Of a stretch of DNA of 64,000 bases, positions 35,591-48,900 are shown piece after piece; position 1 is the first letter of the stretch, and the number at the start of each line of letters is the position of its first letter. A program made the position numbers and the translations under genes. The notes under the pieces were generated by a model, which worked only from the letters and a program-made list of their open reading frames with translations, was not told the DNA's origin and searched no databases. The stretch spans positions 9,445,038 to 9,509,037 of the forward strand of contig NC_088173.1 of the NCBI RefSeq assembly GCF_028769735.1, in the 5' to 3' direction. The DNA comes from Zonotrichia leucophrys gambelii. Taxonomy: Eukaryota > Chordata > Aves > Passeriformes > Passerellidae.

Positions 35591-36776
35591 ATTTAATCTG
35601 CAAATGAAGCTTTTAAAGTTGCTAGTGATAGGTATATGCCACACAGCCATCAGCTTTTGTACGGATTTTTCCTCAGTTTCTTACCATGAGTAATATATTT
35701 TCTTCATCCCAGTGTTTGTGGTGTTGGTTGTACATTAGGTACTGAGAAATGCAAATAACATGCATGCAGTCACAATATAGTCTGCAACAGAAATGGAACT
35801 TAATTTATGCTTCTTGAATCCATATTATTGCCTGGATGCTACAGTACTGCCCATCTTCTTTATTCTACAATTGTGCCTTTGGAAATTATCTCTAAATGAG
35901 GACTTACTAGCTATTTGAGTTATTCAAATGAAAATGAAAAGAATCTGCTTGTTATCAAATCTCATCCTCAATTCCCTCTTTCTGTAACTGGTAGTCCACT
36001 AAGACTTTAAAAAAGAAAAAACCAAAAAAAAGAGATAAAAAGAGATTATTTGTGGTGCTGGGTAGAATTTAATCTTCTGTATTATGGAAAATGCAACTGT
36101 ATGTGTTACAGAAACATTACAAAATTTTGCTATTGTGAAGTGAGATAAACCTAGAATGTTTTAAAATGTAACCCAGAATGAAAATGTGGATAATTTCTTT
36201 AATTTCTGAAATAGAATTTCTTTGAAATTATACAAGTCACTTATGCTGGTATGGGATGATTTTTCCCAAGAAAAAATCCTGGTTGTTTTATATTAACATT
36301 CCATCTCCTGAGACCCATGTAAAATTCTTAAATCAGATCTGGAAACAAGCAGCTATTCCATATTTATGAAATAGCAAGACTCCATGAAATAGTAAGGCCA
36401 TGAGAGCTTGGAGGTGTGAGCTGTTGACAACTGTTACTGTCTATCAGTTTAATAAGACTTTCTCAGAAATGAGCAGAGTCTTTTCCAGTGCAGAATATAG
36501 AGTTTCTGTCACCCTAGTACAAATAGAAATACCAGTCATTTTCAGAGAAAATTGTATTTCACATGAAAAATGAAATAACAAAATGGTCATTAAGGCTCAT
36601 ATAAAATCCAGTGAAATGACCCAAGGAATGATAGATCCACAAGCTAGAATCCCATTAACATTTTCACATTTTTCATGTCTTAGCTTTCTTGTATCAGTCA
36701 GATAAAAGATAGACCTTAAAACACATTTCTGCTGCTTGTCCTATTTCTTTTCAGAGATGATCCAAAAGGGTCAGGG

Positions 36777-37675
36777 TATTGGGTTTGCATGGCCAGGTTT
36801 TGGTGGCAGGGCAGGGCTACAGGGGTGGCTTTTGTGAGAAGCTGCTGGAAGCTTCCCCATGTGTGGCAGAGCCAATGCCAGTGGGCTCCAGGATGGATCC
36901 CCCACTGGCCAAGGCTGAGCCCACCAGTGATGGCAGTGATGGCCCTGGGATAACATATTTAAGGAGGGAAAAATATTATTGTGGCCAGAGAAGAGTGAGA
37001 TAAGTCCTGCAGACACCAAGATCATTGAAGAAGGAGGTGAAGGATCTGCTCCAGATGCCAGAGCTGTGATGCCCTTGCAGCCTGTGCTGAAGGCCATGGT
37101 GATGCAGCTGTGCCCCTGCAGCTCATGGAGAGCCACAGGGTGCAGAGATTCACCCACAGCCCGTGGAGGAGCCCCACACCGTCCTGAAGCATTGTACCCT
37201 GTGAGAAGGGACCATGCTGGAGCAGTTTGTGAAGGCCAGGGGAAGGGCTCACACTGGAGAAGTTCATGGAGGATTGCCTCCCCCAGGAAGGACCCCACAC
37301 TGGAGCAGGGGCAGGAATCCTCTGGGGAGGAGGAAGCAGTGGCAGAAACATGTGATGAACTGACCATCACCCCATTCCCCATCTCCCTGTGCAGCTGAGA
37401 GGGAGGAGGTAGAGAATTGGGAGTGAAGAGTTGTTTTTTTCCCAGCTTTTGTTTTACCTTTCATTGTGCATCTCTGATTTGGATGGGTAATAAATTCAAG
37501 TAATTTCCCCAAGTGGAGGGTTTCTGATCCATAGTGGTAACTTATGAGTGATCTCTCCCTCTCCTTATGTCAAGGCACAAGCCTTTGATTACATTTTCTC
37601 TCCCCTGTCCAGCTGAGGATGGAATAGAGCAGTTTTGGTGGGCACCTGGCATCCAGCCAGGGTCAAAGCACCACA
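36777..37675 (+). mobile_element. Solo LTR, ERVL-like (same family as 26.9-kb copy)
   Basis: An element of about 899 bp starting TATTGGGTTTGCATGGCCAG and ending GGTCAAAGCACCACA. The U3 part has a TATA-like ACATATTTAAGG near 36954. AATAAA at 37489-37494 lies in GGTAATAAATTCAAG. The middle, about 37060-37310, is a run of imperfect subrepeats around GCAGCCYGTGG...CACACTGGAGCAG. Frames on either strand (203 codons at 36771-37382 -, 139 codons at 36979-37398 +) are by-products of this GC-rich repeat structure. No matching flanking duplication was found, so the insertion is old. It matches the songbird TguLTR5-like group from memory. Confidence 0.88.
37489..37494 (+). terminator. LTR poly(A) signal
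   Basis: AATAAA follows the CTCTGATTTGGATGGGT block shared with the copy at 26.9 kb, where the same position reads TTATAAATTAAA. Confidence 0.55.
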
Positions 37676-38639
37676 GGCAGTTAGACCAGTGTGGCAGCAT
37701 TCTGCATGATTGGGATCCCTGCACTTTGCAAATAGCTCACCTGAACTCTGTGCCTTTCAGTATCTGAATTACAAAAGAGCTATTGGGTGACAATTACTTC
37801 TAATCGCTCTTAGCAAAGGTTGGATCCAAAGCAAATGGTTTTAGAGAAGTGTGCTGCCTACATAAACTCTGCTTTTTGTTAGTCTCATTAGCAGTCCCAG
37901 ACATTTAATGATTCCTTTGCTTCTTCCTCCACACATGTCCTTCCTTTTCATCAGCACTGGCACACACTGCACACAGTGTGGGGAATTGCAGATGTCTGAG
38001 ATAACTGGCAGTGTAATAAATGTAATTCACTGTCTGGTATCGTGATTTGGACAATCTGGGACCTCCTTAAGTTTGCACTAATGGAAAGAAAAAAGTATAT
38101 GGAACTAGCTGGCATTTGTGGATTAATTAGTTAATTTATTAGCATAATACAATTAAGATCCCGATTCAGCAAAGTATTTTTTTCAGCAAAACATGTCTTA
38201 CCTTTCACCATTGTCACAAAATAGTCAGTACAGGTTCATTGCACTTTTATGTATATAAACATCTTCCCAGAGGGCTCTTTATTTTTGATGAAAATATTTA
38301 AAGAAAGTAATTTTTCTGCTCTCATGCTTTAGACAGAATAGCATTATGCCAAAGCAAAAATGAGATTAAGCTGTTTATATTTTTCAATCAAATTGAAGAA
38401 AACCAAATGAACCTGTATTACACAGGACAAGAAACAAGTTTGGTTTTCAGATGTTTCTGCTTTAATGAATGATGGCAGCTAAAGGAGCAGATATTAATAT
38501 TTTACCACCTTTTAACATACCAGCAATGATTTGTAAACATTGCATTATACCTTCCTGTTTCAACCCTCATTGAGCATCTCTCATTTTTCAGCTTATACAT
38601 TCTTCAGAACAGGATATGTTTGCTCAGTGTCTAGAACAA

Positions 38640-38860
38640 AAGGGCTCTTGATCTTAATTGGGGCCTTTGGCTTCTCTGGTAATCTAAGCTATTAGGGAAC
38701 AATAGCCTGCAAGACTGTTAGCAGTATCAGCAAGGACATTTCAAAGGCCATTAATGCCAGCTAATGTTCATGTATCACATGAGAGGCTGCTATTACTATG
38801 GAGTTCAAAATGGCAGGAGGAAGATATTATTAAGCTTATAAAATTCACTTTGCTTTAGTG
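38640..38860. promoter_or_regulatory. Candidate conserved noncoding element
   Basis: Dense putative transcription-factor motifs without repeat character: TTAATTGGGGCC, TCF/LEF-like TTTCAAAGG, CCATTAATG, GCTAATG, and AACAATAG (Sox-like). The texture resembles deeply conserved developmental enhancers in vertebrate gene deserts. No alignment was possible, so this is inference. Confidence 0.25.
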
Positions 38861-39653
38861 GGTTAGGATTTTAATAACATCAAATTACTAGTTTGCAGTC
38901 TGAATCTTCTGATCACATATTGGGTAGTAACTTGGCAGAAATGTGTGGGTGTCTAATGTCACTTTTGTTTATCCTTTCCATCACCAGTGACCTGCAAACT
39001 CCAAGCACAGAATCCTTTAGGGGATTCACATCATTCCTGATATATAGAATCACTCTCTGCTCTTTAAGGTTTAGGAACTGTCATTCAGGCAAAGGCAAAA
39101 TGTTGTTCTTCCTGCAAAAGGAGCAGTCAAATGTAGGGTTGTTAGAGTTTCATCCCAGGTGCTCTGTTTCTTCTTTAGTTACAGGAAATATCTAAAATCA
39201 TAGGCACTGTGATGGGAAATTCAATTTAGGATGGACAATCAGTGGACATAAAGATTAGACAAAGGAAGCAAATATAAATTAATTCAAAGGTAATGATAAC
39301 AATAAGCAATAATGGTAAAATGATTGTCTATAAATAACAGTTAATCAAATACTGTTGTATATGCATATGGCATTTTGTGTCCTTGCTGTCACAAGCTGTT
39401 GATTCTGTAGCTGTGTCCCTTCTGTAAGTTCTTCTCTACATAAAAATGCTCTCAGTATTGTTTAAAAGTCTCCAGCTGGGCTACACCAAGCACATTGTTA
39501 GCTCAGGTTAAAGCATGCTCACGTTATCTAAAAATTTGCAAATCTTCCAGCAGCCTTCTTTATCATTTTCCCAAGTAGGTAATTTTTCATGTTGTTGATT
39601 TACCTCACTTAATGTCCCCATAGAGTGGACATAGTGAGGTTACAGATGTGCAG

Positions 39654-39743
39654 GGACTTAAACTGAAGAACCTGTTGCCAGGCTGGGAATATCCTGGAAC
39701 TCAGATGCTCTATGATGGACACATCATCCCTACTCTAATCAAG
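39654..39743 (+). other. Exon-like 90-nt interval (weak)
   Basis: Exactly 30 codons are open between GATGTGCAG| and ATCAAG|GTAATC. The peptide begins GLKLKNLLPGWEYP and ends DGHIIPTLIK; I do not recognise it. The acceptor has almost no pyrimidine tract and the donor is mediocre (GTAATC). A 30-codon open frame is not rare by chance. The same stretch loosely resembles the 3' part of an ancient CORE/MIR-type SINE, which is an alternative explanation. Confidence 0.1.
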
Positions 39744-42700
39744 GTAATCACATAGGACTGAATTTCTTCATAGTTAGTGGGCTTATTCTATCTACTTTTT
39801 TTAGTGATCTTGGTTTTTTTTACCTCTTGGTATGCTATCTTTGATCCTTAGAAGAGTTTTCCTCCTTTCTTCCTTTCCAGGTTTTACTCTTTACTCACAT
39901 CTCTTCTCTTAAGTCCCCTTTGAAGTACCACCTGCCCAGGAATCCAGGAATCATACCTTGTTGGGAGAATTCACTTGAGATCTCTTTTTTGGTAGCTAAT
40001 ATCATGATTATTTTTTAAAGCAATAATTTCTTTTACCCCACCCCTGACTTTTTTTTTTTTTTTCCTGTAAGGAGAATATGTAATTACTTGAGGAGCACAA
40101 CGTAAATATCTGGCACTACAGACAAGCTGGGATTTATGAGAAAGCTCAGCTTCCAGGAGATGTGGCAATATGTGATTTTGCAGCCCTGAATTCATCCCTC
40201 CACTCCCTCTTTTGCTCTCAATAATTTGTGACTGTGCCCTCTGTCATCATAACTGCTTTTCTGTGATAACTGTGGCTCGTTCAAGTTAGAGCAGTAGTAG
40301 CACACAGGAAGAAACTTCCAGATTTAGCCCTGTTCAGAGACCTCAAGCTAATATGATGAAGGCTGAATTTATGGCTAGGAACCTATTTTCTATTTTTAAA
40401 GGGCACTGTCTTGTGCAATGTAGCTCATCTGAGTACTTGATATATTCAACTTACTTAATGAGGAATGTTCTGTGAAGAATGATACCATATATCTTGTCCT
40501 TGTCCTGTTTAATGTGTCACCCAGAGGCATATTCAGAAGTCATGTAAATTTGATGAGGAGGAATTGGCTCCTTTTTTCTCCCCAGTGCTCCGGATAAAAC
40601 AGCTGGAAGCATAGGGATGTTATTACTAATAAAGGAATTGAAGAAGAATATTTTCTTCATGATAAGCTAGCATAAAAGAAATGAAATATTATTTAGCTAG
40701 AGGTTTATGCAAAACTCATAACTGCAGTATCTGAATATCTGCTTAACAATGAAGGCTGTCTTGAAAATGGAAAGTGCTCTTATAATGATTTACAAGGTAG
40801 CAAATGATTTGTTTCTTGCTAAAATCAGTACCCAGAAATACAAGCTTGCACATAGCACATCAGGCTAGCTTGGATGTTGTATTCACAGGCTGAGTTCCTG
40901 TTGGGGCAATATTAACCCTGAGAGTAAATAACTGAAAGTGTTAACTCAGAGAACAAGTCATTAAAAATGCCATTGCATGAGGTATCCTCTTGTTTGTGTA
41001 CTCCAAGGTAGTCTGCATGGAAGAGTTACCACAGAATGGTGAACTAGGCTATGAAAGTTGGCTTCCCAAGCAGGTTTACCTTTATGACACCCTAAAATGT
41101 TTTCTGCCTTTTCTCTCACAGTCTGAAATTCATCCAGCTTCCTCAGTTTTTCTTCTTTAAGGTCAAATCAAAAGAGGAGAGAATTAATTATACAAATAGC
41201 TATGAGCATTAGAAGTATGATATCCTCAGATATAATTCATAAGAATCTGACATGATGTTCAAAAATGTGTCAGTATGTCACTAAGGCTTACTCAATATTG
41301 TTTTACAAAAAAGGCATTTGTATTCTCACAAATAAGTATCATCCTTTCAAGTTCATGTTTCAGATACCACATTAATAAAATACATTATAAAAGAGATTAA
41401 TTTTGTGCATATTAGGGACATTGTAACTTGCCTTCTTTTACATGAAGTCCTGTCAGTTGTGAAGCCTGAATAGCAGGAAAGTGAAATGAGTTCCGTCCAA
41501 CTATCAAGCTCATTGAGCAATTAGATTAAAAAAAAAAGTATTCTTCCAGGTTCAGCTTTTGTTTTCTTGAGTAAAGAGAAGGAAAACAGAAAAAAATGTT
41601 GAGAGCACTGATTTGTATATAAAGTATATGAGTAAAAGTCCGTCTTTGCTGTGATTATGTAATGGGTTTACATGAGATATTGTCAAACATTCAGTGGAAA
41701 TTTTTAAACTGGAACCCTGACATTAGTCGTATATTTTTTAAACTCTGAAATAGAGGGCCAGTAACTGCCAGGTGAATGCAGGATTTCAGCTTACACAGTA
41801 TGGTCCAAGTGCAATGACAGCAAGACTTAATGCTAGAATCTCCTCAACATTTACTTTTCTCAGTTGGGTGTTGAATGGAGCAATTACTTTGTGAAACTCG
41901 CCTAGATGAGGAAAAAAATGCCACATGTCCTAACTTGATACTTCCCATGATTGGAATTTTCTTGTCAAGAATACTCCTTTAGCACCTCTTGTTCTGGCTT
42001 ACAGAAGTAATTTGTTTCTCCTGTCTGAATTCTTAGAAAAAAATTGATGGTGTTCCCTTACTCTGGGACTGATATTGGATGCTATTGTATATAGTGCAGG
42101 TCTAATGAGTTGTTTTGAGGCAGTGTAACAAGAAGCAAGGTCATAAGGCTGCTGGATTTCATCATTGAATAGCACTGTCAATTTTTAAGGCACAAAATAA
42201 CATTCCTGTTCAAGATTAAGAGGATCTTTACAGGAGAGAAATAAAGAGAAGAAAAATACTAAGCTTTTGGATGTCTATAACAAATGAACTGGAGTTCCTA
42301 GAGGCTGTTTTTTTTTATCAGCAGAATTCACACCAACTGCCAATATGTCTGAGGAATGATTTTCTATTATGCACACCAAATCTGTGAACCAGAGGTGTCC
42401 TTTAAATATTTATACAGAAATTGTATAAATATTACATTGTTTACAAGGCCATTTCCTCTAAATCTCTGTTCAGTCTTTAGGATTATGCCCTGCAAGACGT
42501 TTGGAAAATGCTAAGAGCAAGTAAAATTTCTTAGTGAGAGAAATTCTTTCTTGGGGGAAATCTGTCCTGCTTTAAGAGAAGACCTAATGCCCTCCTTTAG
42601 GTCAGTACAATATAGGAAAAAAAATGAAAGAAGTAGTTGTTTTGGAAATACAGGAGTAGTTAATTAAAGTTTCTCAAGATAAAGATAAGCAATGTATTTT

Positions 42701-43182
42701 CACAGAATTAAATTAGAGAGCTAATATTATTTGTCTTGGAAGACAAATGAACCACTGTGGATGAGGTAATTGAGAGGTGAGTTGGCAATAGTCATATGCC
42801 TGCTGAAAAGTAAATAAATAATGTATAAATATGCAATTTAAAAAATCCCTCCTGACTTGGGGCTATTGCTCTTGAAAAGCTAATAGAATAAGTGTCCTGG
42901 GAAGAGCAGCAGTAAAGAAAAGCCTGGTGAGCAGCCAGCTGATAAATACATGTAATGTTTGTGGTGTTTGTGATGAAAGACAAACTATCTTTTGAGCATT
43001 AATCCTAGAGCAGCTGTTACCTTGACAACTGCAGGTAAGGGATGGCTGTGGTGTTCATCTCTCCAGATTCCCTTTGAACTACTAATAAAATATTAGAATA
43101 GCTTGTCTTTTTAAAGGCTTCATGTGGCTTTCCAGAGATTTGCATTGATCTGTTCCTGAAGGGCAGTTTTGCATACAGAATT

Positions 43183-43224
43183 GAACACGACACATAGGAA
43201 AGGGGAACACGACACATAGGAAAG
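43183..43224. repeat. 22-bp tandem duplication
   Basis: GAACACGACACATAGGAAAG occurs at 43183 and again at 43205 with no difference over 20 bp. Its perfection, including a CpG in each copy, suggests a recent duplication. Confidence 0.9.
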
Positions 43225-45559
43225 ACAAGCAGTTATTTAAGAGGTCATCTAACTTAGTGGCTGCCTTAGAGGGAAGACTGTTATGGAGATGAAGCACATT
43301 CTGTGTCTGTGCCGTGTTTTGCAGGTCCTCAGGCTGTGTCGAAGTGCAGGCTCACCTTGTGTTGTGCCACTGGAACACAGGCACGGCTGCTGAGCTCCTG
43401 CCTGGCTGGGCTCAGAGGTGTCTCCCTGTGAGTGAGCACATTCTGTCCTGCCTGCTGCTCAGGTGTTCCACTGCATCCCCATACTGCGTGGTGGCAGTGC
43501 TCCCTGGCATGCTGGCTGGTTCCTGGGGGAGGAAGGCAGCCTCAGGTGGCAGCATAGCAGAAAATACCTCTTGCAGCATAGTCATGTGAGCAGTGCATCA
43601 AGAAGTAAGTTGTATTTTAAACTGTACTCAGCAGTGGCTTTCTCAGTAATTTTTTATGGACTATTCTAGGTCAGCATGGTGTGGTTGGTGAGCCTTCACA
43701 AGGGATAGGAAAAGGCCATTTTGGCATCTCACACTACCCTAACAGCTGACTGCTTCCTCCTGCTCATAGCCCTACAATTAGAATACAATGTGCATGTTTC
43801 TGACCCTGCCTCTGTGGATGTGCAGCCTCACTCAGATCTGAATAATGTCTTTGTGTAATATGGAGAGTGTCTTACTTGGAATTTGGGTGATCCTCATATG
43901 ATGTACTACCCAAGTAGCAAGTAACGTCTGTACCTCAATTGTTCTTGACAACTCTTGTTAAAGGAAATATAATATTAAAGCTTCAAATTTTCTGTGTGCA
44001 AACTGATCCTTGAAAAGGATCCTTGAAGCTGTTGTTAGTGCTCAAAATTGGATTCCCAAGAAATTCATCAAGGTTAGAAAGACTACAATTTCCTGCTTAC
44101 ATTGCAAACTAGTATTTTTGGATATGCTAAAGTTTATAGTCACTATGTAGACACCCTAAAAAGAATTTTTCTTTCAAAGATCCTCAGGATGTGCATGTGT
44201 TTTGTCCGTTCATTTGTTTACTGAAAAGGAAAAGGAAGTTCAGCAATAGAGATTGGATTTTGATAGTGAACTTGTGAAAAATTATACAAAATATCCTTCT
44301 GTGCCTTTTAGTAGATTTTCTTCTGTGGAAAATACTTGTTAAGTAATGTACTTAGTTCTATCACACTCTGATATGTATTTTGATGTTTATCTTCTCTAGC
44401 ACTGAGGCGTTGTGTGTTCAGCTGATGTACATCCAGTTACTTAGCAATAGAACTTAATGTCTTCTATATTAATAGGATTGTTGGAAAGTGTGAACGGTCC
44501 TTTGACAGAGCTATTAAGTCAGCCCTGGAAGCTACAGCTATTTTTATACATGAGAGATAAACAGAGAGGAGTTTAATATTGATACTGAAAATTTATTCTG
44601 ATCTGTAGCACCTTGTGATCTATGGCATAGCCTTTGGGTACGAGCTCAACAAGCTGATCTCAGAAAACTGGGTAACTGCTTGCTCAGTTCAGGCTTTTGT
44701 CCATATATTACCTTCTTACAGTTTTGTGCATTTTGTGCATGTGTGTGAGTGTACCAATGTTTTAAGTTTTTGTTGCAGAAAAAAATTTTCAATTCGCCTC
44801 TTTCTGACAGCAGAAGAACAGCATATTCAAGATGCAGGACTGTGAGATTATTAAAAAGCCGCAAGTCTTATTCTTGGCAATAAAATTAAATTATAAGGAA
44901 ATGCTACTGACATGTTCATCAGTTTGATTTGTACTCTAAGACTTTATAGAGCATCAGAAAGTCTTCAACAGCATTTGCCTATTTAATACTGCAGCTGTTT
45001 CTGGTTCAGAGAACACAACACCATTATTAAAAATGGCCAACTAAAAATCGAGGCACATTCCAAAACATTGTCAAGAGAATCAATGAGGGTGATTTCTACT
45101 TTCTGCCCTTCTCCTTGTCTCCTGGGATCATTTGCCTGCCATCACCATCAGTTTTGTCTGGCCTTCTAGGTCTCCTGCACATTGAATGTGCATTGTTACC
45201 GATGTATTGGAGGTTCTGGTCAGTAGGGTGATGACAACATCTATGGGTACTGAATAGAGAAAGCTTGGACATACACTGAATGGAGTTTGAAGGAAGTGGG
45301 ATAACAGCAAGGCTCATCCTGCCTTGTAACAGGTGTTGGCAAGATTAGTGCAGTTAGGGGTATATACAATTAGACACATTATATCATTTGATTCAGAGCC
45401 AGAGGAAGAGATCTTCCTCTGTGTTAAGATACAGGAGAAACTGTGTAACATTTTTAGCAATTTCCTTTGCAAGGAGAAAAAAAAAAATTGAAGAAGTAGT
45501 TACAGTATATCCACTGGCCTTAGTTCAAGATGGAAATAAAGAAAATTAGTATCACCTCC

Positions 45560-45900
45560 TTTGCTGGGTCACTGCAGAACGCTTTTTGGCATTCTAACAA
45601 GAGCACTTTGGTTGCCAGGAGACAATAAGTTAATTTTGGAAGGTAATGCCCTCCAAGCAAGTAATGCCAACATTGTAGATCAGACTAAAATCTAATGCTC
45701 TGTAGCCAGAAGATTGCCTTTTAAAAGGATTTACCTGTCTACCTTACTGACAATAAACAAAATGCTGCTGCATTGTCTGTTGCTGGCAGAACAAAATCCT
45801 GAACAGTGAAATCTTAGGGTGCTGTTAGGTAATCAACATAAAAATAATGCTGCAGCAGGCTCATCTAGGTTAAGCCATCTGCTAACTATGCTGGTACATA
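45560..45900. promoter_or_regulatory. Candidate conserved noncoding patch
   Basis: Balanced composition with an RFX X-box-like GTTGCCAGGAGAC, TTAATTTTGG, two GTAATGCC words and CTGCTGCATTGTC. No repeat or open frame. Regulatory role is inferred only from motif texture. Confidence 0.12.
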
Positions 45901-48900
45901 TGTCAAATGACAGACTGCCAAAACTCCTTTTCATGGTCTTAAAATACAAGGGAGACCAATGAAATGTTACAGGGACAAATTCAAAACAAGTCCACAATTA
46001 ATGTGTGGCGTTAATTTCTCCATATGGGACATGGCAGCCAAAGGGTTTTGGGACACTAAACATTTACTGATGCTGTAAAAGTCTATACACAAAACCACAC
46101 TGACACCTCAGAGTGGAAATAGCAGCAGAGCAACGTAAGAGGCACAAGAAGCTGAATGTCTCATGGTGGTGCCAACTATAGCAGTACAGAAGCATTTCTC
46201 TTCAGTCTAGCTGCAAAACTAAGTCTTCATCTATTCAAGCTCAAGGTTGTCAGAGTTATGGAGAACTCATGGAAAATGAATTTTTGAGACAGAAATAACT
46301 CATGAAGTGGTTTGAACTTTTCTGGGTGGAGATGGGATTCATAATTGTAGGGATTGGTCTGAACTGAAAATCTGATTTGGAAGAATGGGTAAATAGGCAA
46401 ATGGATTGCAATGGTCAGCACACAGTGAGCTCTGACATTGAACAGTTTTGACATAGTTCAGGAGAGTTTTGCAATCAGTGACTCATGCAGTACCTGAGAA
46501 AGTTCAAGTAAGTTAAGTCAATAAAATCTGACTGCTAAAATGATTGTAAACTGACAGTGGAATTACAGTATTTGCAGAGAAAAAATAGTGAGGCGTCAGA
46601 GAAGAGCTGCAACAGTTATTTGAACATTACAGAAAATGTCTTATAATTGCATAATTAAAGATTATAAAATAACTGAGAGGTGACTTGATTATGGTACAAA
46701 AATTCCAGGAAAATATCATCAGGTAGTAATGCTCTCTTTCAGTCTAAAAAAATTGCACCACAAACCCCAGCATTTGGGAATAAAAACCAAACAAACCTGC
46801 AATCAGATGTAGAATCAGATCTTTATCAGTGTGGGTGATTAACTTGCAATGAAGGGGGTGCTTTATGAAGTATGATATTTTGTGTAACACACATAATTGG
46901 GCTTGGTAAAGAAGTAATAGGGCTTGTTAGAGATGTAGATAAAATGGCTTAGCCTGTGGTGTCTAGAGGGGTGTGATCCGATTACTTGTGGTCTCTGAAC
47001 ACTGCAACATAAAATATTTTAAAGGTGTTTGAGCTTCAGTTGAAAACTTATAATGGTCCACGCATCCAGAAAGATTGAAAGCTATCTGACAGAATGCTGA
47101 ACTAAAGGCCACCAAATTGATAGTGAGATAATATCTTCTATTAAAAATAGGAAAGTACAGTTGTATCTATATTTAGTGTATAGTCTAAAATACCTATTTT
47201 AACTTCAAAGTCTTGAAGTGTGAATCTAGTAATTACATTTTCATTCTTAAGATTGTTGAAATTTTCTCATATAATGTGGCAACTTTCAACATTAATTACA
47301 ATGTAGTTTTTTAATCTTCTGTTCTAAGGTACATCTTGTGTTTCAGACACATTTAAATAAATAAGAAAACATTAAATTTCTATTTGTAATAGACTTGAGA
47401 GTTTTCAACTTCTGCTTTTTGAACTAGTGTAATCATGGTGGCTATTCCTACATGAAAAATAATAAATTTATGGTTCTTGTTATTACAATGCCTTATTCCA
47501 CATAAGGTTTTTAGCCTAGAAATTACCAGTTCCAGGCAAAGATTGCCACAGCAGCTAAATTGACAGCTTTGATAGAAGAGATGGAGTTTGATAGATAGCA
47601 GTGAGGTGGTGCAGTGGTGCTCCTTGCTCTGCTGGATGAAACAGGCCATAGGACTGTCCTGAATGACCTCCTGTATGAACTGGGGGGTGGGGTGGGTGTG
47701 AGATCCAGTTATGAAGGTGGAATACAGCCTACAGGAAAGGCAACGTGAGGACTCTCCAGCATTTCTTTTTGTGGTGTGTGCATAACTGGTTTTGGGTCCA
47801 GACAGATGAATTATTTTACCTCAGGCACCCAACCTGAGTGTTGCTGTGTCAGATGTTTCAGGGCCTGCTCACAAGCATTGCTTGGATGTTGTTTTGGTTA
47901 TGAACATACGTGTTGTGTGACCACTTACACAAGAGTTGTAAACCCACAAGTTTTTTAGGATGAATAGAGTCTAATACCCTTTACATTTCCTATCAAACTA
48001 AGACCAGTTTCCTTAATTTCCCCACTGTGAAACCTAGGGACAAATCAGTATTGGATACACAAGCACCTATTGTCCTTGTTCTACCTGAAGATGAAGAGAG
48101 AAAACCTAGGAGAGCTGACAGAAATGGCTAAGCTTACATGAAACTCTCATATTAGAGCTGCAGTGAATGGTGGACTTCAGAGCAGCTTGCAAAGATTTTG
48201 TTTTGAAATTGAGCTTGTCCTTGTTTGGATGGAGGCTTTTAACTTGAGAAAGGGAAATCACATGGTAAGTGGTGCTACAAAATGTGCTTTTTCTGAAACA
48301 GTCCAATCCCAGGTTGCCAGTGCAGTCTCTTGGCTGGCTCAGCTATCAACTCTCACACTTGAATGAAAGCCCAGGCCCTGTAGTACTGTAACAAAATACT
48401 CATGATGTTCTGGTCTTAAATGGGTGTTAACTAAACCTCCTCCACTCCATTTTTCACCTCCTTCCTTTCCACATTGTGTCTTCATTATTTTTCCAAATGT
48501 TACAGTTCTTATGGGCCATATGGTTCATGTTTGTCGGTGTAATATCAAAGATGACTTTCCCTGAAGTTTTTAGTACATTTTAGAACATTTTCATAATGTT
48601 AAATAAACCTAATAGGGCATAATTCCATCTTCCTTTTCAAGGTATTTTCAAGCATCTAAATGCTGGATTTATTTGACCTTCCCTTCCCTATTGGGTGTTA
48701 TATCCATAGTAATTATTAGCTCCTTCCCTCTCTTTTTCTCATTCACTTCTTAGAGACTACTGTAGAACAACAAAAAAAGTTTGAACATTCAGAACTGCTA
48801 TTATGTATTTTAGTTTAATATTCAAAATGATAAATTCATATTTATAAGCAGATGAATGAGACCAAACTCACTGTGAGTCCAAGTGTTCTCTAGTTATTAT

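Larger units (their letters stand above)
31994..36776. other. Unique noncoding DNA
   Basis: AT-rich, with an enhancer-like patch at 32520-32860 and an (AAT)n run at 35565-35590 listed separately, and T/G runs near 34372-34400. A frame of 107 codons at 33511-33834 (-) shows no motif. Confidence 0.5.

Noticed and set aside
36771..37382. 203-codon frame on the - strand
   Set aside because: It lies antisense within a GC-rich LTR (36777-37675), with no domain and low-complexity Pro/Ser/His-rich translation.
43310..43580. GC-richer patch with a 91-codon frame as a possible exon or LTR
   Set aside because: No TATA/poly(A) pair, no terminal repeats, no recognised peptide, no consistent splice signals.
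47683..47700. G-quadruplex candidate (GGGGGGTGGGGTGGG)
   Set aside because: Only three separable G runs unless the first is split with a zero-length loop. Weak.
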